Below, piece after piece: positions 12,090-22,500 of a stretch of 64,000 nt of DNA (position 1 is its first letter; every line of letters starts with the position of its first letter). The notes beneath the pieces were generated by a model. It did not search any database. It had not been told where the DNA came from and was given only the letters and a program-made list of their open reading frames with translations. Source of the DNA: Spirodela intermedia (Eukaryota; Streptophyta; Magnoliopsida; Alismatales; Araceae). Location: NCBI GenBank assembly GCA_902729315.2, contig LR746267.1:8248424-8312423 (forward strand). The letters are read 5' to 3'. The translations under genes and the position numbers were made by a program.

Positions 12090-12876
12090 ATTGTTGACCA
12101 ATTTTAACATGCCCATGCTTTGACTCTTGAACGGCCCCGCGTACTGTGTTCCTTTCCAAGGTACTGAAATTCTCCGAAGTGTGCGTTGTGGAAGTGAGAA
12201 GAGAGTCTGTTGTCGGTGGGTATTCAAAGGTTGACTACGCGAGGTCAAGAGTTGAATAGGCGAGTTCAAAAGGGTTGAATGTTGTCTCAAAAAGTCCTCT
12301 CCACCAACAGTCGAGATCACCCGGCAGGATCCATACCGTGTGAGTTCATGCGATCATTCGCCGTCGATCAAACACGGCAGACGACCGTTGATCAAATCCA
12401 ACTGCTCGACGACCTTCTCGCGTGAAAATTGGTAGGGTGCAACCTCGGCCACGCCTCTTAGAGGGTGCAACCCCTTCCCGTTACCGAAGAACAAACACCC
12501 GATGAAGACCTTAGAACATGCCCTCTTCTCTTAAGACTCGGGAAAGCGCCGGCACCTCAGGGAATCCGACTTACCTGCCCTGGAAGTCCTTCCAGTTGAC
12601 CGCTTCCCTAAGGCGTAAAAGTCAGCCACCGGACATCTCCCGTTCTCCAAGAAATCGCGTTGAATAGGGTCGATTCTCACACTCACGACCCTTTCAAATT
12701 TAACCAGTAGGTCCGATCCGTTACTCGTTCCTCCTGCGAGTCTGGATATATACGCTCCATCCTCCTCTCACCCCTCTCCCATCCTACCAAACTGGAGCTC
12801 AGCAAGCAGACCCAGAAGACTGCAGGGGGCAGCCACCATTAAACAAGTTCCAGTCGGCGGTGACGGGCTTGGCGTC
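12090..12876 (+). promoter_or_regulatory. Upstream region of peptide gene 1 with W-box-like sites
   Basis: TTGAC[C/T] elements, the core of the WRKY-binding W-box, occur at 12094-12099, 12120-12125, 12231-12236 and 12596-12601. A TATA-like GATATATAC lies near 12744-12752, about 125 bases before the ATG, followed by a pyrimidine-rich CCTCCTCTCACCCCTCTCCC leader. The region aligns with 17520-18171 upstream of peptide gene 2. Regulation by WRKY factors is an inference from these motifs only. Confidence 0.45.
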
Positions 12877-13116
12877 ATGAGCTCCGGCTCGAGGAAAGGC
12901 CCAACTGAAGCAACCGTTCTGTGCATGGCTGCACTGGTGACGCTCCTTCTACTAACCTCGTCGTCCGCCGCCGCGGGGAGAGTTCTGACGGAGGGGCGGG
13001 GACCGGCCGGCGGCTACGTCGGCTCCCTGTTGACACTCCTGCAGAAGGGTGGCTCGGGGCCAGGGCCTTCCGGCTGCACCGGCGGGCCCGTCAACAATGG
13101 TGGAACCTGCCCGTAG
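12877..13116 (+). CDS. Secreted Cys-containing peptide precursor, CTNIP/SCREW-like, copy 1
   Basis: An intronless reading frame of 79 residues. A charged N-terminus is followed by a hydrophobic segment (residues about 14-33, ATVLCMAALVTLLLLTSSSA), typical of a secretory signal peptide. A short Gly/Arg-rich spacer follows, then a C-terminus GPGPSGCTGGPVNNGGTCP with two Cys separated by ten residues, ending right after the final Cys-Pro. This layout and the GPSxCT...GGTxCP pattern resemble the CTNIP/SCREW phytocytokines, which in Arabidopsis are perceived by the receptor kinase HSL3/NUT and affect immunity and water loss. The NIP residues after Cys-Thr are not conserved here, so the assignment is a family-level proposal. 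A near-identical paralogue is at 18172-18411. The reading frame, rather than its overlapping shadows, is supported because the paralogues keep it open with mostly conservative changes. Confidence 0.65.
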   Translation: MSSGSRKGPTEATVLCMAALVTLLLLTSSSAAAGRVLTEGRGPAGGYVGSLLTLLQKGGSGPGPSGCTGGPVNNGGTCP

Positions 13117-14700
13117 TCCGTGACTGTCTTCCAACGGCCTGCCCTCCGTAAACCCGGCGAGGGAGCGGCTGCGCATTGTTCTGTAATGATGTCAATTCTC
13201 TTACTGTATGAAACTGGCGGGCAAGGAGCCGCCGTTACATGTTCATTTTTTTTATGCTTTAATAACACGATTGCAGTGGAGTCTTCGTGATTCGACGAAC
13301 ACTAGCTGATGCCCTGAGCAATGGGCACCTTTATAGAGATCCCGAATTGGACGAGGTCACTGTAGTAAAATTTTGCGAATTGAAGTGGATCAGGTGGATC
13401 TTGTTTCGGACCGAAGGAGATGGCTGTTTGATAGCCAGCGAAATCGATGTTTATTTATAAAGGAAATTCTTCAAAAACTCCTTGGTCTTAGTTTAAAAAT
13501 TCGCGGGGATATCAAGAGTCAAATGAGAGAGGGAGAGAGAGAGAGTAGGGCCGATCTCTTTATTATAAGCAATAGGTAGGCACAAAAGGTCCTGGAGAAT
13601 GTTGTCCCAACAGAATGTTGTAAACCGTGATTATAAACCGTCGTCAGCAGCTAAACACAAGTAATTGAATAAATTCCATGTAATGTAATACTGTGCTCAA
13701 CCCTACATCACTTTTATGCTTCAGCATGGTGTGCATGGTGTGCATGGTGTGGATTTACAATCTTCTGAGGGCTAACGATCTTTGTCGTGTAGGGGCATGC
13801 CATCATAACAAGGTTTTCACACTCATAGTGCTGAATTGCAGTATATATCACACCTTTATTCCTGAAGAACGTGTGAAGCTGGTGTGAGTCCACGTTTGAA
13901 TCACTTTTTTTATTCGTCTTGGGGGCAAGATCAAAGAGAGAGAGAAGAAAAAATATGGCTCAATGACAGCTGCTCCCCCGTTTAGGTTTAAGTAGACTTA
14001 TGCACAAAGGGGGTAATTACAACATGGGCCACTGACTAGTCCTGAGATGGGCTGAGATGGGCTGCTAAATAGGCTACTGACTAGTCTGACCTCAACAGAA
14101 GGAATGATCCTGTCATTCAGTACCTACTAACTGGGTGTAGACAGGGAAGGTATTAAGAGTAGTTTTTAATTTGAAAGCATTAAAACAAAGTTAACGATAT
14201 TGCTAATGCACCCATTTTTTCATTTATATTTGTAGATGGTATCGTCACAGAAACACCATAGACTGCCAAGAAAAATGGACTAAAACAATTTACACATTAT
14301 GGTTCAGTGAAGGAACCTTTATAATTAACTAGGGCTTACAATTCTCAGCTTGTTTCTTGTGTATAAGCAAGTCTAATTTTATAGGATTAAAATTTGTACA
14401 TAGATGAGTAGTGTGGATGCTTCTCTTGTATTGATTGAATACATGATTTTTTATATTGATTACTTCAAGTTGGCTTCTCATATCTTGGAGAATAGAGAGG
14501 AGCTTCCAAATCGCAAATTACAATCCTAGGTAGTGGAAGGGAGCATTGTTTTCTATACTGCATTTTCAGTGCGGACAGAATAACACTGCATTTTCAATTA
14601 CCACTTATTGATCAAATCATTATTATCCTCCACAATATATTATTTCGTAAAAAAACAGCAAAGAATCATAAATCAAATGGTGAGGCTATGCATCATCACA
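13117..14700. other. 3' flank of peptide gene 1 and start of duplication copy 2
   Basis: 3' flank of the peptide gene to about 13600, aligned with 18412-18890; it includes a GA-rich run (about 13524-13543). From 13603 the sequence restarts as the homologue of 5307 onward. No further gene is seen until the inhibitor pseudogene D. Confidence 0.6.
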
Positions 14701-14702
14701 TG

Positions 14703-15191
14703 CTAGTCACTCGTGGGAGTGTTGGCCACAATGCCACACCCACCCTGTCTCAATCACAAAAATACTCCATGTCCCTCATCAAGTCCTTATAAATCATAGT
14801 GACGTGAACGTGAGGGTTCTCCTCAATTATTGTTGCAGCAGTGCTGCCCTTATCCCCAAATACTTTTGGCCACGATTTCTTTCCTTCACATGCCATCCAT
14901 GCGGTAAATTAAAATTGATGGTTGGTAGTTCTACATCACCAGGTTCATTTGATATTTGATGATTATAAACTGTATGCATAAGCTATATCTTGCCATTCAT
15001 AGGAATAGTGATGATGTATCCATTAAGCTTTTATCCAAATAGTAGTCTCATTTAAGATTAAACATATGACGTTAAGGTAGAAAATAAATAATTCTACTGT
15101 CCTGAAAGAACAGATAATGGGGTAAAGGAATCCAACCAAAAGTATTCCTTCAAATGAACACCAAGAATTGTGCTACTCGAGATTCTGACAT
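14703..15191 (-). pseudogene. Potato inhibitor I pseudogene, copy D
   Basis: Sequence-identical in the coding remnant to copy C. Exon 2 starts at 14883 (GKKSWPKVFG), with the same in-frame TGA after FCD and the same displaced GIVANTPTSD ending at 14703. Exon 1 reads MSESR with its ATG at 15189-15191. Because both copies share every lesion, inactivation predates the duplication or has been homogenised by gene conversion. Confidence 0.8.
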
Positions 15192-15266
15192 TTTTTTTCT
15201 TGCCTGTACAAGTTGAAGTCTGTGTGAAATAGAGATGGAGTAAGATGAAGCCCAAGCCACCTTGGG

Positions 15267-15276
15267 GTATTTATAG
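15267..15276 (-). promoter_or_regulatory. TATA box of inhibitor copy D
   Basis: CTATAAATAC on the minus strand, the duplicate of the box at 7047-7056. Confidence 0.55.
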
Positions 15277-15647
15277 AGAATCATGGATCATACAAGTATG
15301 GAATGATTGTATAAAAACCTCACAAAGTTATATGTATGTGCCATTTGGATCGAGCTTAGCATATGAGAGGGGGAAGTGAGTCCCCACTTTTAAGGAAATG
15401 GGTGAACAACTTCAATCCTAAGAGGCCTATTTCTCTCTCATCAATCATGCTTATATAAATAGTGCCTTTCTTATGTGGTCTTAATAGAGGCTTCATGGAA
15501 GGATTCAGCTTTGTATGGAATATCTAACTATAAGATAAGGCTAGGGAACAACCAATAGAGTTATAGATTAATTTAATATTTCTTTAAGTTTTTTAAAAGT
15601 TACTTTGAAATCATGAAATGATGATACTACGTTAGAAATTGATTGGA

Positions 15648-16950
15648 GAAGCCACATAAATGTTGTCATGGTGGAGGGGGGAGGGGGGGGAATATTTATG
15701 GTTTAAAATCATTTATAAAATTTTAACCTCCTTGAGTAGTTAAAATTTTGATGAGGAAATTTTTGTATTGGCTCTTCTATGAATGATTTTTTAAGTAAAA
15801 TCCTATAGTTATGGCAGATTTTCTCAAATAAAAATTATTTTAGAGATCTTTCAAATGGTTACTTATAAACCTATAGTTGTGCAGTTGATTGGGACAAAAT
15901 ATCAAAACTCATATGTATGATTATTTTACTTTTTACACAAACTTCTTATTATACTTATACTCAAATAATTTTATCATTTCTTCTCATTATTAGAATTAAA
16001 TGGTAAGTAAGATTTCCTTTATTTCCACCAATCAACATCATCAATTAAATCATTCTACACCATGCCAAGTTACTGAAATGGCCTTTTTATATATAATCAT
16101 CATAGAGACTATTTAGACTTGCAAAACTCTTCAATCTACTTTAATCATATTTAGGAAAAATGATTATTATATGTTATCAATTTCATAGTTTTATCTAAAA
16201 ATTACGTTGATAAGATTTTTGTTGATGATTAAGCAAATCTAGCAGCTTAGTCCTTCACTGATGATCTGTAGAAAAAGTATGATTTAAATAAATAAAAAAT
16301 ATGAGTTTTGGCTCTGATAGGATTTGAACTTACACCAATTGAATACCTACATGAGAAAAAGAAAAATAAGTTCTCGAATACCCTTATATAGTGATGTCAT
16401 CATGATATCTCATTGTTATACATAAGGGGTATTTTCAATATTAAAATTATCAAAAATATTATGTGAAAGGTGTGACTCGGGTTTAGTTCCACATCAATTA
16501 TATGCTAAATTTTGAGACGAATATAAAGTAATATGAGATTTAAGAATCAATGAGTCCCTTTCTCGCATATGTACGATCACTCCTTGCCTCACGCCTAGGT
16601 TACCACCAGTGACGTAGAAGAAGAGTGATGCACATGTACCTCTATTCGGTCACCCTTAGCTACTCGAGCCCCTACTCACAACTTTGTACAACTGTGCTTC
16701 CGACCTACTTGCGTGCCTAGTTGACTAGCGGGTTCCCCCCTTTGTCTATCTTTTTATTTTAATTTATTTTTCTTTATTTATTTTAAAAATAAGATTATAA
16801 AAATTATATAAATTCACATAAAATCAAATAATTAGCTAAAAAATCACATTAATCAACTAAAAATTATTTTTCATAATTTAACATAAATATAAGTCTATTT
16901 ATCATGAGTTAAGGCTAAAATTATATTATTTATTAATTATTAACTTATGA
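15648..16950. other. AT-rich spacer with possible retroelement primer site
   Basis: To about 16210 this matches 7840-8480. On the minus strand, near 16310-16330, CCTATCAGAGCCAAAAC resembles a mutated copia primer-binding site followed by leader. AT-rich sequence with no ORF of note continues to 16950. This is weak evidence for another LTR fragment, on the opposite strand from the one at 16960. Confidence 0.35.
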
Positions 16951-16959
16951 TAATGAAGA

Positions 16960-17160
16960 TTTATCAAGGGTCAAGATGAGAAATCTATTCTTTAGGTTTC
17001 TTATGAAGAGTTTTTCTATATTTTGTCTCATCTAGTGGAGTTTTCATTGTCAAGTGCCAATACTTTTATTGTGAGTTGATTATTTTCTTATTTCCTAATT
17101 TACATTGTATGAATCATATGAGTAGCGCTCCACAATTCTATATTGAGTTTACTCTAGAAA
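16960..17160 (+). mobile_element. Copia-like LTR fragment with primer-binding site, before peptide gene 2
   Basis: It aligns with the 3' half of the fragment at 11320-11722: shared AATCTATTCTTT, TTTGTCTCATCTAGTGGAG, TTGTGAGTTGATTATTTTC and GAGTTTACTC. It ends with TTGGTATCATAGC just after 17160, the copia-type primer-binding site. The part with the TATA-like box seen in copy 1 is missing. Confidence 0.5.
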
Positions 17161-17519
17161 ATTGGTATCATAGCTTTTCATTTTAGTCTTGGCTTTGTGC
17201 TCAATCTATGTTCATAGTTGATGGTAGTCAAGTCAACATCAATAGTCATAGTTGATGACATTCTCCCCTCTCTCTCTCCCTCTCTCTCCCTCTCTACATC
17301 TACAGTAGGTGCATATGGAATGCCAACCCAAGTTTACAAGGGCCTAGCTGAACCACCTTTGCCGGGCTATTTCAGATCGTACAACCTTAGGTAAAAGTGA
17401 TCTAAGGAAGTAAAAAATTGATTAAAAATCTGAGGGAGACGGAAATCAGAGGCCCTACATTCTTTATTTACTGGTAAAAATGACCGTTTTTGTAAAACGA
17501 ACCATGGAATCCATATGTA

Positions 17520-18171
17520 AGGTCAGATTTTATTATTAATTGTTGACCAATTTTAACATGCCCATGCTTTGACTCTTGAACGGCCCCGCGTACTGTGTTC
17601 CTTTCCAAGGTACTGAAATTCTCAAAAGTGTGCGTTGTAAAAGTGAGAAGAGGGTCTGTTGTCGGTGGGCATTAAAAGATTGAATACGCGAGGTCAAGAG
17701 CTTTGAATTGGCTAAAACATTCAAAGGTTTACCAACGGCCCATACCATGTGGGTTCATGCGATCATTCACCCTCGATCAAGCCTTACACCATGCCCTCTT
17801 CTCTCAAGGCTCGGGAAAAACCGGTACCTCAGCGGATCTGACTTCCCTGCCCTGGAAGTCCTTCCAGTTGACTTCGTCCGTGACTACCTACCACGGAGGC
17901 ACTGTGCATTTGTGAAAGTCAGCCACACGGGATCCCCCGTTCTACAAGAAATCGCGTGGAGCAGGGCCGATTCTCAAACTGAGACCATTTCAAATTCAAG
18001 CGGTTGATCTGAACCCCGACTTGATCATCCAGCCAGTCTATATATATGCCTCCCATCCTCCTCTCTCACCTCTCCCATCCTACGAAACCCAAGCACAGCA
18101 GTCAGACCCAGTAGACTGCAGCGGTCGCCACCATCATACAAGTTCCAGTCGGCAGTAACGGGCTCGGCGTC
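17520..18171 (+). promoter_or_regulatory. Upstream region of peptide gene 2
   Basis: W-box-like TTGAC[C/T] cores at 17543-17548, 17569-17574 and 17868-17873. The site matching 12231-12236 is mutated (ATTGAATACG instead of GTTGACTACG). A strong TATA-like CTATATATATG lies near 18036-18046, about 125 bases before the ATG. WRKY control is inferred, not shown. Confidence 0.45.
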
Positions 18172-18411
18172 ATGAGTTCCGGCACGAGGAAAGGCCCAAC
18201 TGAGGCCACGGTTCTGTGCATGGCTGCACTGGTGGCGCTCCTTCTACTAACCTCGCCTTCCGCCGCCGCGGGGAGAGTTCTGACGGAGGGGCGGGGACCG
18301 GCCGGCGGCTACGTCGGCTCCCTTTTGGCACTCCTGCAAAAGGGTGGTTCGGGACCAGGGCCTTCCGGCTGCACTGGCGGGTCCGTCAACAATGGTGGAA
18401 CCTGCCCGTAG
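18172..18411 (+). CDS. Secreted Cys-containing peptide precursor, CTNIP/SCREW-like, copy 2
   Basis: Paralogue of the gene at 12877-13116, also 79 residues without introns. It differs at five residues: Ser5 to Thr, a Thr to Ala in the signal segment, Ser to Pro near the cleavage region, a Thr to Ala in the spacer, and Pro to Ser inside the C-terminal peptide (CTGGSVNNGGTCP). Signal peptide, Gly/Arg spacer, the two Cys with ten residues between them, and the Cys-Pro end are all kept. A polyadenylation-type AATAAA (18561-18566) lies about 150 bases after the stop; the matching position in copy 1 reads AATAAC. Likely role: precursor of an apoplastic signalling peptide. Alternative: an unrelated lineage-specific secreted peptide. 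Confidence 0.65.
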   Translation: MSSGTRKGPTEATVLCMAALVALLLLTSPSAAAGRVLTEGRGPAGGYVGSLLALLQKGGSGPGPSGCTGGSVNNGGTCP

Positions 18412-19512
18412 TCCGTGACTGCCTTCCAACGGCCTGCCCTCCGTAAACCCGGCGAGGGAGCGGCTGCGCATTGTTCTGTAATGATGTCAATTCTCTTTCA
18501 TGTATGAAACCTGGCCGACAAGGGGCCGCCGTTATGTATTCATTCTTTTCTTCTTGTTGTAATAAAACGATTGCACTGGAGTTTTCGTGATTCGGCGAGC
18601 ATGAGCTAATGGGCCCTTCAGAGAGATCCCAGATGGGACGAGGTCGCTATTAGTAAGATTGTGCGAATTGAAGTGGGTCCGGTGGAACTTGTTTCGAACC
18701 CAAGGAGATGGCTGCTTGATAGCCAACTAAGTCGCAAGTTACTTTAAAAAGTAAATTCTTAAAAAAAATTCCTAGGTCTTACTTTAAAAATTCGTAGGAT
18801 ATCAACGAGTCAAATGAGAGAGAGAGAGAAAGAGAGAGAGTGGGGGCCGGAGTCTTTATTATAAGCAGGAGCTAGCCACAGGTCCTGGTGAATACGACTG
18901 GGCCGTGGGCGACGGGCATCCCCAACAACAACTTGGCGTCAGGGGACGGGGTTTGGAGGGGTTTGGTGAGTAGGTGGTCAAGGGTGAGATGAGACCATTA
19001 AAGATATATAAACCCCAGATTTTGAGTAGGTGGTCAAGGGTGACTATTAAAGATATATATGGACCCCAAATTTTAAAAAATTTGGGGTTTTTTTTTATAT
19101 ATTGAAATAATTTCTGAATTCTACGTATGTCGACCTTAAATTGGGTTTTTTTTTAATTTGTCCTCGTGAAATCTTTTTCTTTTGCTACAGTTCAAGATAG
19201 CGGTTCTTTAGAGGACGATTAGGAGCCCTATTTTTCCATTAAATTGTGAACTATTTGCATTTTTATTTTATAATTATGTCCCCCTTTAAGAAAATTCGTT
19301 CATACGTAAAAGTATATACGTAATTATAATACTTTTAAGAGGACGGATTATTATATGCCTTAAATAGTAAGAGTATATATATGGAGAAGAATAATGAGGA
19401 CGCTGGCACCCGGCCTTCTCTCGATCCCGCTCGCTAAGTCAGTCTCCTTCTCTCTTCCTGTTTGAAATTTCGGGTTCGCTTCCTCCGACAACGGCGAGCT
19501 GTGTCGGGGGAG
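18412..19512. other. 3' flank of peptide gene 2 and promoter of AUG3
   Basis: The duplication ends near 18890-18900. A short repeat containing GAGTAGGTGGTCAAGGGTGA occurs twice (near 18968 and 19024). AT-rich sequence follows, with a TATA-like GTATATATATGG near 19371-19382, about 130 bases upstream of the AUG3 start codon. Confidence 0.5.
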
Positions 19513-22500
19513 ATGAGCGGGGCGAGGCTGTGCGGACTTCTGGAGGCGCTAGGTTTCGATGGCTACGATCTACTCGATCCAGACAGCTTCGAGTGGCCCT
19601 TCCAATACGAGGAGGCGGGCGCCGTTCTCGAGTGGATGTGCTCTAACCTCCGCCCGTCGAACGTTCTCTCCCCAGCGGAGCTCTCCCAGTTGCGTATAAT
19701 GACTCTCTTTGGACTTCCCAACCCTGGTTCACTTTGAATTACGAATGGTCATCTGCGATAACTTTTTACTTGATGTTTATTTCATCGCTGACTTGGGTGA
19801 ACAATGCGGGTGGACGTATCAGGTACGAGCAACTCCTGCACGAAGGGAAGCTGCTAGAGGTATGTTCGTCCTATTTCTAATGCCATCAGGACAACATTGT
19901 TTGGCGGTTGAACGATGTTCATTTCATGCTTTTTAATGTTCTAGTTGAAAGAACTAGAATATCTGTCCCAGGAAATCGATGATTGATTCATAGAAAAATA
20001 TTTTTTCTGAAAAATTAGATATGTACCGAAAGTAATCTTGGGACAGACTCCAGGGTATATAAATACCTAAAGATGAACTTTAGGTAAATGCTAGTTATAG
20101 AATTGAGATTACCCGAAGATGAAAAGAAATATGCATATTTTTTCCGTCATCTTGTATTTCACATGATTGTAGAACTGTAACCCATTCATGTATTGTTATC
20201 AACTCAGAACATTTTTGTCTCACTATAAAAGTTCTTGTTTTGTGTATGGATTCACTTTCCAGGGAGAGGATTTAAATTCTGCATATGATAGCATTTCTGC
20301 TTTTTCAAGTAGGAAAGACAGCCAAGATGCAGTTTTTGGAACTGAAGAGAGATTAATTGATATCAGGTAATAACGTTCTCTGGTGTCATTGCCATTTATA
20401 ATCTCTGTCATAACCTTACTATCTAGTATATACCTATGTTGGAGTGTGGAGGTCCTATCTGGTGCACATTAAACTATTGTAGTCCTTTGTACAGTGTGTA
20501 GCTTGAAGCTTATTGTGGTTTTATGTTGAATTACTGATGGAAGATATGTTGTAGTGATGTAAGTGTATATTTGTTCATATGGTACTTCACTTTCGATTTT
20601 CAGAAAGGAAAAACATGCACGCAGGATCTTATCGGACTAATAATTTTATAAATATCCTTTTTCTTACTCTAATCTTGTCTCCCTTATCAAGTTTTTCTTC
20701 ATGTTCTTGATTTTCTTTGTTGCCATGTTTGTCAGCATACTTTTGCATTTATGTTTCACGGAAAGCTTCCAAGCTATTTTGGATGTGTTATTATCAGCTG
20801 CCCAACTTATTTGTCACCCTGTGTGATTTATATTTCCCTCGTTTTTTTTATGTACCTTTATTCCTCAGTTTTACTGTAATCTGCCATGTTGATTTCCCAT
20901 CCTGAGAACTTATATGTACAGCATCAAAGATAACACCTTCCCCAGTTTCTTTCTTTTATATAAATGAAGATACGAGGCAATGCTGGTGTTTATATTCTGA
21001 ATTTACACTATTCTACCATAATTGCCTTTTGTCTGTGCTTTTTATTTCAATCAATGTGACCTTTCTTCTCCTTTTAGGGAGGCAAAACTGGCCTATAAAG
21101 CGGAAATTTTGGAGCTTCAAAAACAACTTTCACGTATTCAGACACAGTTCGATTTGTTAGCTGGTCAGGCTTCATCATTGATCCAAGGAAGGAGAACGCG
21201 AGTTACTGCAACATCTTCAGTCAATGCACACCTTGAAGCTTTAGAAGAGAAGCTCTCTGCTAGGAATTTAGAGGTAGATGGATGGCTTCTATGTGGGAAG
21301 TAATTTTTCTGATGTGATGAAAAACTTATGCATCTAGTTTCCTAAGGTCTTATTGAGTTCACCACGAAGCTTATTTCGTATATTTTCCTTGAATAGTATG
21401 CCTAGCCTTCGCCTGTTCCTACATATTCTGGGTCTAATTCGTTTGGATTCTGATCACATCTCCTTCTGTATGATTCCTAAGGTGCTTCTTTGTTACAAAG
21501 CACAGCATTAGTTTCTCTCTCCAAAGGATAAGTCTTTCTTCTTGAAAACGTTTTATCTTCTGAATACCAAGAATAATCTTCCTTTCCTCTTCTTTTGATC
21601 CTTTTAAGGTTGTCTGACAGGATTATTCACCTTGAGGATCGTATAATCATGCATGTAGAGTCAATGAGAAACGATTTGCGATTAGTAATTGCTTGTATTT
21701 TTAAAAATTATTTTTCAAAATGGGGACAGGGGAGACAAATAGTTTTTCTGTCTACTATTGGTTACTAGAACATACGCGTTAGGGAAATAGTTGGTTTTAG
21801 TCAGACTCATATTCAAATATGTTTCTTTTGAATTCTGATCCCTGTGATAGTGCCTTTTAACTCCGACTAGATTACCTATGCGGAGGTTATAATTAGTTAA
21901 AAAACTATTTTGATTGTAAGGAAGGTTCCTTGAGATGCCTTTGAATGAACTTATTCCATTACAGTATTTTAATCTCTGCCTTCATTTTTTCCCTGTAGAT
22001 GAATGCAGTTCTTGGGAAAATCGCATCTACTGCTGAGGAGTTAGCACGGTACCACAAAAGGACAGGTATGTCTTTCTGCCACGTCATCTGTAGCATAGAG
22101 GTATAATTATTATTTCAAGGACTACTCTGCTGACATATGTTGACAAACATTTGGCAGACAATTTAATCTGTTACGCATTTAATTTCTTTAGTTTGATTCT
22201 GGAGCACATATTACCCTGCCCGTTGTATCATGATTTAGATACTCTCATAAGCAGATTCCTTGGTTGGTGAAGTGTGTACTCTATTTCACTTTTTATCAAT
22301 TTTCGTATGTAAGCAACTTTGTCTTATTTATGTTTTTCGGCATCTGAATGACTATTTTGTATATTTTTATGTGCAGTGGATGGAATATACTTGTCCTACT
22401 CTAACTTTGAACCATATCGTGTTTGTGATGAAGCTTGTGCAAAAGAACTGAAGCAATGGTTTGTTAAACAATTTGATATGGTATGTATGCAACTTTCAGA

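Larger units (their letters stand above)
13603..16210. repeat. Left segment of tandem duplication, copy 2
   Basis: Homologous to 5307-8480 in the same orientation. It lacks about 70 bases between 13880 and 13930 and about 400 bases after 15647 relative to copy 1. The stretch 13928-15647 differs from 5709-7426 at only a handful of positions and without indels at a constant offset of 8221. Confidence 0.85.
16960..18900. repeat. Right segment of tandem duplication, copy 2 (LTR debris plus peptide gene)
   Basis: Homologous to about 11400-13600 in the same order: LTR fragment, CT tract, W-box region, peptide ORF and 3' flank with GA run (about 18819-18840). Divergence is moderate, with many substitutions and short indels in the non-coding parts, clearly greater than in the 13928-15647 tract. 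Confidence 0.8.

Noticed and set aside
12952-13268. Antisense and alternative-frame ORFs over peptide gene 1 (and the matching ones over gene 2)
   Set aside because: They lack a signal peptide and are overlapped by the frame whose C-terminus is conserved between both copies.
16305-16335. Possible tRNA T-arm (GTTCAAATCC-like on the minus strand)
   Set aside because: No matching acceptor, D or anticodon arms around it; it reads better as a mutated retroelement primer-binding site.
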